From NCBI RefSeq assembly GCF_965638725.1, contig NC_134960.1, forward strand, positions 2,172,501 to 2,236,500: a stretch of 64,000 nucleotides of DNA. The letters run 5' to 3'. Within the stretch, counting starts at the first letter, position 1; the number at the start of each line of letters is the position of its first letter. The translations under genes and the position numbers were made by a program. The notes under the pieces are model-generated. The model did no database searches. It saw only the letters and a list, made by a program, of their open reading frames with translations, and was not told the DNA's origin. Below, in pieces: positions 12,701 to 24,700 of this stretch. The DNA comes from Aptenodytes patagonicus (taxonomy: Eukaryota; Chordata; Aves; Sphenisciformes; Spheniscidae).

Positions 12701-15700
12701 AGCGACTGAGCGAGGCGCTCGTAGTCACAGTGTTTCCAAGTGTTTGATTTCATTTGTTCTGAATTTCCTGGGTCTGACATGTCCTGATACAACGTGTCAC
12801 CGTTACAGCTCCTTTTTCGGGTGCATCCCCGGAGACCCTTGCTGAAGCACGGGCGAGAATCCTGTGATACCAGAACAAATATGCAGAATACTGATTTTCC
12901 CCAGTGTTTTCAAGTGTTACCATCCAACTTTTATGAAGGAAAAATACAGTTTTTCACAGTACAGCTCCATAAGATGGGGGGAACAGGCACAGTTGCTGGT
13001 GAAACAAGGATTAATCAGCAAAATTATTTATAAATTATGTGCAGACATCGATCTATAAGACTTATTACTCTCCCTTCCTGCAATCCAGTCTCCGAAACGC
13101 AGCAGCCGGAGCAGCCTCCCATAAAGGAGCAGGAGAAAGGCGTCCGGGCGGCTGACGGCAGGTGGCAACAGGAGACCAGAAATGCAAGACGCACAGTCCT
13201 TGTCAGGTAAGCTTTTGAGCAGGAAAAATCACCGACGGGGATTTCCTTCTGACGTGCACAGAGCCAGTGCTGTTTGCAGAAGACGAGTGGTGATGCCTGG
13301 CTGCCCTCCGGTAAGGACGGGGCTGGGGGACGAGGCTCAGTCTCTGTCCCTGGGGCGAAGCTTTGCGCGGCTCAAAGCATCGCGGGGCGCCCGCTGCCCG
13401 TCCTCAGCGGGGACCCTCCGCCCGGCTGCGCTCCAGGGTGAACCCCTCTTGCCGGCAGCCCCAAGGCCGAGCCCCTGCCGGGGTGAAGCAGCGCCGGCCG
13501 CCCGTCAGGTCACCCCTTCCTGGGCTGTCTGCGTTGAGACACGACTCCAGAACACACCTCCCTCTCCCACGCTGCCTCTCAGACGCCAGCCTTTTTCCTG
13601 AGACGGGCTTTGAACTACAAGCCAGCTACTGAGGGTACAGAAGACTCAAAACCAGATACTCTAACCCTGCCTCTCCTCCTGCCCCGGCAATCCCCGTGCC
13701 CCGCCGCAGGCTGTGCCCTGGGTCAGCCCATCGCGATACAACCCGGGGACGCCAGCGCCTGCGAACGAATGCCGCCGTCTTTAACTGCTTCTCCTGTTTT
13801 GGCAGCATGCCTTCCCCTCCACATCTCCTGCCCTGCAGAGTGAATCCAAGGCTCTCCCCCCTCCCAGGTCCGGCTTGGGCTTCACACGGCTGCTGTGCTC
13901 CTCCCTGGGCCGCCATGCCCCCCGTATTTGGAGCTGTGACCCCTCCATATGACGGGGGAAGATGGTGCTGGCTCCGGCACTCAGCCCCAAACGGGGTTTG
14001 CTGGGAGGTGCGGGGCCCCTTCCTGGGGGCCCAGAGCAGTGAACCAGCCTCAAGGTGCTGGAAGGCACCTGGCAACCCCTGATATCCTTGGGATATGGTG
14101 GATAAACGTCATCCCCTGCCAGCTGGGGCATCTCTGGAGCAATGCCAGGTGGGAGCATTATCCAGCAGGCAAAGATTTTGCTTTCCAGCAGTACCTGTCA
14201 TATGGATGCAACCACTTGGCACCTCAGGGAATGGGGCTGCTGGCATCCCCGGCCATCGGCTCATCCGGGCATAAGGATCCTCGGGTATCCTGGACTCTCT
14301 GGGAAAGACGGGAGGTGGGAGGCTGTGTACCGGCACCGTGGGCAGGAGCTGAACAGGAGCAGCCCCCGCAGGCACAGCCACACCAGAGCCAGCCCCTTCC
14401 CACAGGTGCTTGTTTTCCACCTGTGCAGCCAACACAGGAGCAGAGACACATGCACGGCTCCTGGATGGTGTCGCCGGGGGTCGGGGCTGATGGCGAGCTG
14501 GGGTCCTCCGGCCGCACATCAGCACAAGCAACACCCACGCGAGCACGCAGAGAGCGGCCAAGCAAACAGCCAGGGTCAACCACCCACCCAGGAGAGTTGG
14601 ACCAGATACCTGCGTGGGACGTGTCGGAGAGAAAACGGTCAATGCTGAAACAGGAACATGTGCGTGCTGCGCTGTCAAAGCCACGCGTTCCCTGGAGCTC
14701 ACCAAAACCCTTCCAAAGTGTTTCAGTAATGAAAATATGCCTGCTGACACCCAACAACAAACCTTCAAGCGCTTTGCAATAGGGTACACCGACCTGGACG
14801 CTTGTACCGAGATGGGAAAGGTTGGACTGCAGCACGTCCAGCCGCACACAGCTCCTCCGTCTGACCCAGCACCGCCGGGTCCCGTGCCTTACCCTGCACC
14901 CCACAAAGCAGCAGCGGCAGCGCTGGGCAGCCCCGGCACCGGAGAGCCGCCGCCTAAGCCAAGGCAGGGCTGGGCTTTGATACACAAAGGCATTTCTGAA
15001 GAGCTGAACTGCGTCAAAAAGCAACAGGTCGGCCAAACGAGAAGGCAGCACCGCTACAGCCTCAAAAGGCAAAAGGTGGTTTCTGAGTAGTACTCCCGAG
15101 GCTGTATAGACAGCCCAGCAAAATGTCAAGCACAGCACAAGAAAACCTCCAAAAGAAGCTCCTGATGACACCGGCTCTTTTAACATGTTAGGTTTTTCCG
15201 TATTTTTATTATTTTCCATATTATTTTTTATTATCACGGAATGTGATCATGTTCGGAGATCTGACTGCGCTGGATGCTATGCCAGCGCAGGAGACTGTTC
15301 TTGCCACATTTTCACATAGCTATCATGCTTATTTTTCTTCCTGCTACCTCTTATTCAACTAACTGTTCCTGCAAGACAGGTAAACACTGTTCTAGCCCTG
15401 CCCCTGACTGCAGGCGGAGCAACAAACCCGCGGGGAGCTCCAAGCAGAAGCCGGCAGAGCGCTCGGATGTGCCGGCTCGGTCTCCCCGGCTCCGGCCGTT
15501 GGACCACTCCTGCCTCCGCGAGGAAGCGTTTTTGTCAGGGCGGGCTGAGATGGTCCTCGGCGGGATGCCCGGGCATGTTCTGAGGGCTCAGCTCAGCAGT
15601 TATGTTTGTTAGAACTAAGAAGAAAAGGTAAAGGAAGAAAAAAAAGTGTCTTCCCTCATTTACCTACGTTTTCATTCTATGAAAGAATGACACCGTGGTG

Positions 15701-17159
15701 CTCCTTTAATGCAACGGCCCCATTTCACAGCGATTCCGATTTCTGAGATGAGCCGAAGTCCCGCCGGTGTTCAGCACATCGCCAGAGCGATCGCTGCCTC
15801 CCCCAGCCCACCTGGTGCCAATGCTGCCGGGCCGAAACCGCAGCGGCCCCGGAGGAGGGCAGTCCCGGTGGGATGCGAGCCACTGGGTTCATCCGTATGA
15901 ACCTTTTGCCTCAGGTTTCACCGGAGCAGGAAGGATGTGTCAGTCAAAAATATAAAGTCATTGACTAGAAAACAAGCAGGCATTAGCATAACAAGTATAA
16001 CCTCTCGGTGCAATCACAGCATAAAAGTTAAATATACACACATGAACACTTACTGTAAAGGCACCGGGTCAGATTTCACTGGGTTCAGCGTGTGCGTTTC
16101 GGAGGGGCTGGAAAGGTGGAGAAAAGGAAAGGCCCTGCCAGCCTCCGGCTTTACACCGCTATGGAAAACACCACAGGAATGACAACAAGAAATGGGTGTG
16201 CAGAGAACTGAAAAGGTCATGATAAAACTACCTGCAGCAAAGAAAACAGACCACTCTCCATCGCTTACACGAGTCGAGCAGGACAAGTTCAGTATCACCA
16301 AAAAAAAGGAACTTTTTAACTTTAAAGCAGCCAGTAGCTCTACCTGGAAAGCAGCCTGCTGGTCATTCTGCCCCCCCCAATACCACCCCAGTTACCTGCC
16401 CCTCCCCCCCCGTCCTCCTGGATCCTTTTTGAGATGTAAACAGTTCTGGCTGTATTTTAAATATTAACTTTGACTTTATATAGAAAGTTCAAAATAATCA
16501 GCTTTTCTAGCATGCCCAGGAAAAATCAGCATATACTTAATGTAAAACAACATTCTTTTACTTTTTAGTAGAAAAGATTAACCTTTAATTAAAGATTAGC
16601 CTTTTAATCCTTTACTTTTATACTTTATTGACCCTGGTAAGCATATATTATTCATTTCCAGACAGCAATTCTGTATTTCTTCCTCTTCTTCTTATCATCA
16701 TTATTCTTTCTGCTGCAAATACAGAAGCTGTCTATAAAATCACGACTTCGGAAGCCCTGCGTGGAGGGGTCAGTTAATCACAGTCTCTTCCAGCAGGGAC
16801 CTGGGCTCACCCAACACAGCTTGCTCCGAGCGGGCAGCGTACCTGCGCTGCCTTCCCTGCCTGACACCAGAGCCAGAACGTCCCTTCTCGCCTCCCCATC
16901 ACACCTCCCCTTCCAGCTCAGTCCTGCCAAGCTCACCCACGGGCGCGGGGGTCTGCAAGCCCCAGACGAGACCTATGTTCTTCAGCGGCAGCGACCTCAG
17001 CCATCAGCCCTTGCTCAGGGAACTCCATCACCTCCTCGCCGTCACAGGACGGCCCTGCAAAGGAGAGATGGAGAAAGCACCTCCATCGCGGGTCAAACAC
17101 GGCAGCCGACCACTCGAACCCACCTGGAAGTCAGCCGACGTTGGTGGAAGTCGTGCTCC
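9741..17159. other. Non-coding interval between IL5 and the orphan CpG island
   Basis: No recognisable gene. GC-rich stretches around 11000-11250 and 13180-15000 carry long overlapping open frames on both strands, the longest a minus-strand frame of 337 codons at 14224-15237. None shows family motifs, and the composition (Arg, Pro, Gly, Cys and Ser rich) is what GC-rich non-coding DNA gives. A G-run lies near 10850-10860 and an A-run near 12072-12086. In mammals the corresponding IL5-IRF1 gap is also without protein-coding genes. Confidence 0.55.
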
Positions 17160-17385
17160 TCACCGCTCGTTCCAGAACACAATTAACCAGCAAAAGTCAA
17201 ACCTCGGGGACGCGTCCCGTGGGTATCGCAGCATCGTGACACGACCTCCGCGGGGCTGGGAATCCGGCTGAAGGCTGCGATCTCCGGATGGCGAACCGGC
17301 AAAATTAGTCTCAAGCTGCCAAGAGGGGTTTCTGGGGAAGATGTAGCGCAGCAGACGCCACAGCGCATCAGGGCGCCAGTGATTT

Positions 17386-17408
17386 GGGGGGGGGGGGGGG
17401 GGGGGGGG
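17386..17408. repeat. Poly(G) tract, 23 bp
   Basis: Uninterrupted run of G following 'gattt' inside the orphan CpG island. The length is likely uncertain in the assembly. Confidence 0.9.
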
Positions 17409-17904
17409 CTGGAGAGGGCAGTGCCAGCGGGGGTCCCACGGGACTGGCGAGTTGGAGTGGAAGGCGCACAACCCACCCCCCCGTCCCCCCGGACTCGGTC
17501 TATAAAGCTTTTTACCAGCATCTTTAGTTTTGGGAACTCGCAAGACACCCCCTCCCCCGGGGTTACTCTGGCTGGAAAGCTCCGTGCGGAGAAACAACTG
17601 AAAACGTTCAACGCTTTCTTGGCGCATCTCCTGGCCGGAGAGCGGCCGGGGACCCCGCAGCCCCCCCGCCGAGCGGGCACCCACCGGCGGCTTCGCTCCG
17701 TTTCCACCTGTAATTTCATCTCCGTGAAATAAAGACGGAGGTTTGCGAGACCGTTAAGAGACGGGGGGTGACGAACCAGCGCGCTCCAGGGCGGGGGGGC
17801 GCGGTGGCAATTAACGGGCTCATTAGCTGCGCAGGCAAGGGCGGGGTGGGGCCCGCTGCGAGGCTCGGCCCCGCTCAAAACCAAACGGGCGCTCGGGGTG
17901 TTTT

Positions 17905-17932
17905 TTGTTGTTGTTGTTGTTGTTGTTGTTGT
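17905..17932. repeat. (TTG)n microsatellite
   Basis: About nine perfect copies of TTG inside the CpG island. The valine or leucine runs it encodes are not evidence of a protein. Confidence 0.95.
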
Positions 17933-18183
17933 CTGTTTTTTGGGTTGTTTGGGGGCTTTTTTTTGGCTCACCCGGAGGGCAGCGCATGGAGACGGTGCCG
18001 CTGCCCCCCCCCACCCCCCCCCCGGGGGGTCACCGCACCAGCATCCAGGTGCCTGGGGGGGGGGTGTGGGGGGGGGTTTCCCGGCGCGGGCGGATTTTCC
18101 CGGCGGGGAGACTGGAAGTCCCGGCGCATTCCTGCCCCTGACTCACGGCCGGGCCCGGGCTTCCCCCCCCCGGGCCCCGGCCC

Positions 18184-18217
18184 CGGCCCCGCCCCGCCCC
18201 GCCCCGCCCCACCCCGC
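18184..18217. repeat. (CCCCG)n array with G-quadruplex potential on the minus strand
   Basis: Six or so copies of a C4G pentamer with one CCCCA variant. Regular C4 runs on this strand give G4 runs on the other, the pattern expected of quadruplex or i-motif forming DNA and of clustered Sp1/KLF GC boxes. Confidence 0.8.
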
Positions 18218-18305
18218 GCCGCTGTGGCGCCCCCCCGCGGCCGCGCGCGGCACCGCCGATTCCCGGAAGCGGCTCGCGCCGCTCCCCCTGCGGGAAACCG
18301 AAACC

Positions 18306-18397
18306 CGGCGGCGGCGGCGGCGGCGGCGACCGAGGAAGAGGGAAGGGGGGGGGGGGGACGGGACACGGACGGGACACCACACACACACACACACACA
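18306..18397. repeat. (CGG)n, G-run and (CA)n microsatellites
   Basis: A CGG triplet run at about 18306-18328, a G run near 18346-18357 and a CA dinucleotide run at about 18378-18397 sit at the 3' shoulder of the CpG island. Confidence 0.9.
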
Positions 18398-18547
18398 ACG
18401 GGCGGGCCTCCCCCGGCGGCACGCGGCCACCGGCTGGTCTGGCGCCTCGGGAGGAACGGGGCGACCCGGTTCTGCGAAAATACATAACCGTGAATCAGTA
18501 AAATTGAAACAAACAAGAAGGAAACCGCCCCCGGCAACAACAAACCA

Positions 18548-18739
18548 ACAACCGAAAAGGCGGGGGGGGGGGAAAAAAAGGCAAGGAGAGAAAAAAGGGC
18601 AAGGAAGGGATGAAAAAAAGGGCAAGGAAGGGATGAAAAAAAGGGCAAGGAAGAAAAAAAAAAGGGGGCAGAAAAAAAGGGGCAGGAAAAAAAATGGGGC
18701 AGGGAAAAAAAAGGGGGCAGGGGGAAAAAAAAAAAAATG
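18548..18739 (+). repeat. Purine-only degenerate tandem repeat, about 190 bp
   Basis: The + strand is nearly all A and G, built of poly(A) blocks alternating with 'gggcaagg' or 'ggggcagg' blocks at a period of roughly 16-25 bp. Two copies of an 'aagggatgaaaaaaagggca' type unit at about 18604-18652 are almost identical. Lysine/glycine-rich frames across it are artefacts of the repeat. Confidence 0.85.
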
Positions 18740-21700
18740 GTGCAGGGGGTGGATGTGGCTCAGAAAGCCCTGCGATGCCCAGGGATGTGGCCACGCTTGC
18801 CCCAGCCGCCGGGCAGTCCGGCTCACAGCCCCGCGCCAGGCCCCGGCACTGCAGCCCCTCTGTTCACTGTGCCTCACCAGCCCAGGTTTTAAGTCCCGCT
18901 GTCACTTGGAAAAGGGGACCTTGTCCGCCAAGGCAGCCCCAGCAGCCGTCCCAAACTGCCGACTCAACCCTGCGCCGCTGCAGCACCTCGCCCGCGTGCC
19001 AGGCTGCCCTCTGGCCCCAGCGAAAGGGCAACTTCTCCATTCCTCCCCAATAAGTCAGCAATTCTGCGACGAAATCCAGCACGGAGTCACATCACGCGCT
19101 CCCCGCGGTAAGCGGGGAATAGCTGCCACGCACGGCGGCTGGCTCGGGTGGCGAACACGGGCTGGATGTCCTCTCCTGCCGTCCTGAAAGGATGCGAGGG
19201 CGGCTGCATGGCAGGGACGGCCACTCTGCACCCAGATTTCAGCCAAGGAAGGCGAGTCGGTGGCCGGGGATCTCCACTGGGACATCAGAGGATGCTAAAA
19301 AATAATAATAAAAATAATCTGTGCTTCTTTCAGAAGAAATCGCACCCGCCCGACGGGGGAAGGTGGCGTGTTTGAACAGGGGATCCGTGTGGGACAGCCG
19401 TTCCCTGCAGGGTGTCCCCTCCCCTGGGGGTCCCTCCCGGCTGGCGGGTGCTGCTCGGGGGGGTCCCCCCATTCCTTGGTGGGGAGAAGGATGCGAGGGG
19501 TCCTTCCCCCTGCTGCAGACCCACCGCTGTCCCTTCAGCAGACGGTCATGTGAATTACCATGAGCTCTCCGGTGTCCTGCTGGACACGTCACTCAGCTTT
19601 TCCCTTTCCACAGGGGGAAGACCAGCGCTTACAGCACCCCCTTCTGAAGTGTCTAAAAGCAACGCCCAAAAGTGACAGCCGTGACCGGTCTGACCCAAGC
19701 ACAGCAGCAGCATACCTGCCACGGTGCGGGGGCCGAGGCTGTGCTGCCTGCCGTGCTGAAACGACCCTGGGTATTTTTCAAGCACCAAATTTGACTTTTG
19801 CTTATGGAAATCGCGTTATTATCAAATAAGGCTGCTGTTCTCACCTGTGGTCTATATTTGGACAGAGGTGTTTGCAGTCTGCTTCAAGGTTAATAGCCAA
19901 TAAATAATAATAAAAGAAGGGACTAAACTGCAGATGTTTTGACATCTGTTGCTTGCAGCACATGGTTTTCACTATTTGCTATGGTTGCCCTGTGAGGTTC
20001 TCAGTACCAACCTGCCCTGGTCCCTTCCCAGTGCCTGGGACCAGGCCTGGCAGCACAACTGGAGTTCCCATTCTGCTACACACCAGCAGAAGCTGCCCCG
20101 GCTCAGGTAGCAGGCTGGGCGCGAGCCGCCTTCCCAGCACGTCCTGCCTTTGATCTCCAGTCCCTTGGCTCCTAACGGCGCTAACGTGAGAAGCCCAAGA
20201 GCGCTTTTCAGCACCTGTAAGAGCTTCCTTTTTGGCAGCCCCTTTGCATGAGGATGGGACGGAGTATTTCAAACAAAGCAGGGGTTATTGATGTTCTTCC
20301 CGAGGCAGAGCAGAGGTGAAACACTCACAGGTCACCGTGCTGCAGCCTCCAGATTGAGGCATCTTTTCCTGGAGAGCTACAGTAAGTTCCCAGGGTCTCT
20401 CTGCCCCCCTGCTCGCAGGAGCATGCAGAGGCTGGGCGGGAGGCGGGTGGTGGCCCCGGTGAGCCCCCAGCCCGAGCACTGCACGAGCTGGACCCTGCTC
20501 TACGCCTGCGATGGGCTGGAGGCACAGCACCACGCTGCTGCGGGCAGCCCCTGGCCGCTGGCTCAGCCTGTCCTTCCCCTTCTGACAGCTGGGAAGTTTG
20601 GCACCTTTTCCGACCAGTCCAGGAAAGAGAAGACCCTCCCAGCTCGGAGCCAGACAAGAGGCACAACCAGCCTTGCCCACAGCACGCCGCTTGTCCTGCA
20701 GGCTGTAGCTCCCTTTGGTTTAACTCCTGCTCTTCAGATGGTTGGTTAGGCAAGTGGGTTCATTCAGACCTATTACCTTCAGACAGATGCTCTAAGGGCA
20801 TATTAAAAAAAAAAAATAATCTTTAATACACAACTCACCGTTTTTCTACTGATGTCAGCCCCAGCTGCATCGGTGGGACTTCAGCAGTGGAAAATGAATG
20901 GACTCCCCATTCGACTTCACGCGGGTTAGCTGCCAGGGTGCCAGGACCCCAGGGCACCCCGGGTCAGCATGGCCCCACTGCTGCCCCACTGCTGCCCCAC
21001 CGTGCCCTCGGCTGGGCAGGCAGAGCAGCTCGGGGGGGCGGGGGGAAGGCTGCGGCTGCTGGCTCCCGTGCTCCCACGTGCACCGGGAGCGGACCGAGTC
21101 TCTCTGGCCCTTGGCGGGGAGGCTCGGCTGCTGCAGGTCTGCACCCTCGTTAGGCAAACTCATCACAGCGGCCAGGTGCCTGCAGCTCACAGGACTTTCC
21201 TTGGCATGAATGATCTACGTCCTCCTGCAAGGTTGAGAGAAAAGTAAGGAGCAGGGAAAGTCCGAGGACACAAGTCAAATTCTTGGCATTTCCTTTTTTC
21301 CCACCAAACCAAGCACGGAATCTCATTTTGGTTTAGTTTAAAAATTCACCGTGCCATCAGTGGGGAGAACTGAACTGATTTTAGGTCCTGAGATAGGTCT
21401 TTCCAATTCCAGGAAACTGTAAACGGCCCATCCCAGGATATATTTATTGTAGCCTGCAGATCAGAGCGCTCGCTAGTATTACGTCATGCCATCTGGGCAG
21501 AGTTTCAACATTTCTGACATTATTCATTCTCCTGCATGTGCTTCAAGCAAACTTCCTTTTTGTAAGACAGGCATTTATAAGAAATGGAAACAGCTTGCAG
21601 CGAGTCCTGTGCTCTCAGGGCTACCAACCGAGAAGCAGCTATTTTTTGTTGTTAGCCTTTGCAGTTTTTAAGGCTGATACTCCGTCTCTGCTCCTTAAAA

Positions 21701-24700
21701 GTCCACTCTGCATTAACCCCCTGCAGGTGACCTGGGGCAGGATACTGTGATAGTTGTTGGGTGCTCATTAGCTGGGGACTGTGGCATTCCCCAGGTGACA
21801 GTGAAGGCTCAGCACCCATTTTGTATGCCCCCGTTAGCTGCTCCAAAAAGAAAGAATGGCTTCTGAGTTTGATAGGGAAAGGGGAGGAAGGCAAGGGGGG
21901 GGGGGGGAATGAGAAATGATTTGCATTAGAGCAGGTTTCTCTTAAAGCAGGTAGAAAGGAGGAACAAACCTTTGCAGAGTGGGGTCTGGAAGGACTGTTG
22001 AGTGCTGGTGGGCATGGAAAGGTCATGATGCAGCGATGGAAGGAAGCAGCCAGGGCCGCGAGGAAGCAGATAAGAGGCTCTCTCTCGCCATGCTCCCGCT
22101 CTTCCCCTCCACGAACCCCCACTCCATCCTGTGGTTGTTCAATCCCCCACCCAAATACTGCCCGGGCATGCAGACCTTGGGCTCTGCTCCCTCCCGGGGC
22201 TTGCTGCCATCTGCCAGAGGCAGATTTCTGTCTCCATCTCCCCATCTCCTCCCCATCTCCCCATCTCCCCATCACCAGAGCAGGGATTCCCCACTGCGGA
22301 GCTTCTCCGCTGGTTGGACTCAGAGTCCTGGGGAGGGAAAGTCTTCAAAGCAAAGACTGCCATCAACACTTGGTGTAATGCTCAAGCTCTTTCCCCCCAA
22401 GACACGTTAGGGATCTAAAACCCGAGGGTCATCTGCCCTACCCACACCTCATGCATAGCACCGGGCGAGCACAAGCCGGTGCATCGGCTGCTCTAAGGTA
22501 CATGCACTAAACATGGTGCCACGGGGTAGCACCGCTGCACACACATGTGCTCCTGCAGCATCGCCTTCCGTGAGGGAAGGGCAGCCTGCCTCTCGCTCAG
22601 CTTGGAAAGGAGCCCTGGGCTGGGAAGTTACCAGAAAGCTGATAGACTCCTACGCTGCTGCTCCGGCATATATGCTTACCTGGAGGTGAATGCGGCTCTG
22701 GAGCGAGTACCTGCTTCGGCAACTATGTTTGCACTGGAGTGTGCTGGTTTTTCTCCCCTTCACCCCCCAGCTCCTCAAAAACTGTTTCTGGATGTCCAGA
22801 GCCTCGCAGGTTTGCTTAGGGGTAAAGCATGGAAGGTCTCATCCCCACTCAAGGGTAGTTTTGCCAGGAGCGCGGAGGGAAGAGCATTGCAGAGATAAGG
22901 TGGAAAAGATGCTCCTTCTGCACTGTCAGAAAAACAACCTGCTCCGAGCAGCCCTGGCACCAGGCTGGGTACCCACAGACGAGAAAGTCTGTGCCACTTG
23001 TCACTAGGGAGGAGACAGCCGGGCCTTCAGCCGGAGGCAGCAGGTTTGGCTGGCCAGTATACGGTACCACTGGCTGGAAACTGCCCATTTCACAGCACAC
23101 GGGGTTCAATATTAACCACTATTTGTTTTATATAGCGCAGGAGTGAAGCCATCCTGAGCTGCTTAACCAAGCATAGCAGTGAGGACAGGGAACAAAAAAC
23201 CGCGTTAGAGCCTGTATGCCCAATTCATAACCCTCCCTTCTTGTAGGCTACGCCAGGAGCTCTGTAGTTGGTGCCACGCGGTTCGTGCTTTTCAGCATTG
23301 CTTGCAATACAGTCTTCCTAGGAGCGCCTTATTTCAGGGCACTACTGACTGAGACGGAGAGGTGCCTGTTATAGAGTAACAAATACCACTTGCTGGAGCA
23401 TCAGGTGGGGATTTGATTTGGTTTTAAATAAAAATATTATTAAATATTCCCTCTGCATTAGGAAAACAATCCCAGGCTTGGGATCTCCCTGGATCGGGTA
23501 AATGTGATGAAATATTTCAGCGATCTGTTTCTCTGTGTCTCAGTTTACCATTAGAACAAGAGAACTGGCAAATCACGAGGGGAATATGAAAAAGGGGGAA
23601 CATTAGAGGGTGTTCAGAGCCAAAAGGCCAAGCAGGTGTCCGAGATGAGACTGCTGGGAAATAAAGCTGGAGCAGGGCTACAACTCTGCAGAGAATCAGA
23701 GATGTTGGCATTCATGGAAATTCTTGCTGGCTGATAAACCGGGAGCAGAATGGCTTTATGGCCAACCATTTACTGACTCCTTGAGGTGCGCGGATTATTC
23801 CTTGTTCATACTTCTATGCAAGTACATGTCAAATTTAAGTGCATATTCTTGCTGCGTTAAGTAAGGTGCTGAAACGATTGTTAGTGTAGTGGTATAAATG
23901 GGAGGAAGGAGTCGGGTTTGTAAAGAGAAGGCTTAGTAACCATAGTGTAAGGAGAGCCTGACACAATAACATCGGGGAGAAACAAGTTGTTATTTCCTTG
24001 TTTCAGCTGAGAGATAAAAAAGACGCAAACAAACATCAGGCATCCCAGCTCGGGCAGGTGCTGCTCAATGGAAACTTGCTGTGCAGATACGGGACAGAAC
24101 ACAGATGTAAAGGTCAATCAAGTTCCACTGAGTAGGATCTGTATGGGTTTAAACCAGAGGAAAGAAGTGGAGATTTAGAGCTGGGACTGTTAACCTTCCT
24201 TTGTGCATTTCTATTCTAGGTATATTTATTTGGTGCCTGGTGCCAATTCCTGACAAAGATACAGACTAAAAATAGCCAGTAAGGATCATAACAGTACTGA
24301 AGTCATGTATCAAACAAGTCACTGTTCAAAATTCAGTCATTTAAAGTATTTAAGATACATTTAGTGTCTGCACACATTGGCCGGTCAGACCAGGAAGATC
24401 AAAATTCATTTTTCTTAAAGCTGGCTGAAGGGGTGAAAACAAACCGTGGGAGGTTGGAGCTTGAAAGGAACAACAGCATGACCTTTTTTGTCAATATTTA
24501 GGTTGTATAAGAGGTGTTGTGACTATTTTTGTAGTTGACATTTGCATCGGAACCTCAAATACATTCTGACATCTCTTTTTCAGGCTACTTTTATGTTACC
24601 TCTTATTACTCTAGATTTCTGGACATCTTACGCTGAGGAGTCATCCTATGCCCTCTCACAGACTATGAACTACAAACATCCTAGTGCTGTCCCTACCTTG

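Larger units (their letters stand above)
17160..18480. promoter_or_regulatory. Orphan CpG island between IL5 and IRF1
   Basis: About 1.3 kb of very GC-rich, CpG-dense DNA, the only such block besides the IRF1 promoter. Inside are a 23-bp G run (17386-17408), (TTG)n (17905-17932), a CCCCG array (about 18184-18217), (CGG)n (18306-18328) and (CA)n (18378-18397). CpG islands in bird genomes usually mark promoters, but I find no first-exon coding sequence, no TATA box and no credible open frame; the 429-codon frame from 17898 is homopeptide from simple repeats. It could be a lncRNA promoter, an enhancer or an alternative promoter. Direction is not determined. Confidence 0.6.

Noticed and set aside
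17898-19187. 429-codon + frame through the orphan CpG island
   Set aside because: The translation is valine, proline, arginine, glycine and lysine runs from (TTG)n, (CCCCG)n, (CGG)n and the purine tract. There is no domain, and it overlaps other open frames on both strands.
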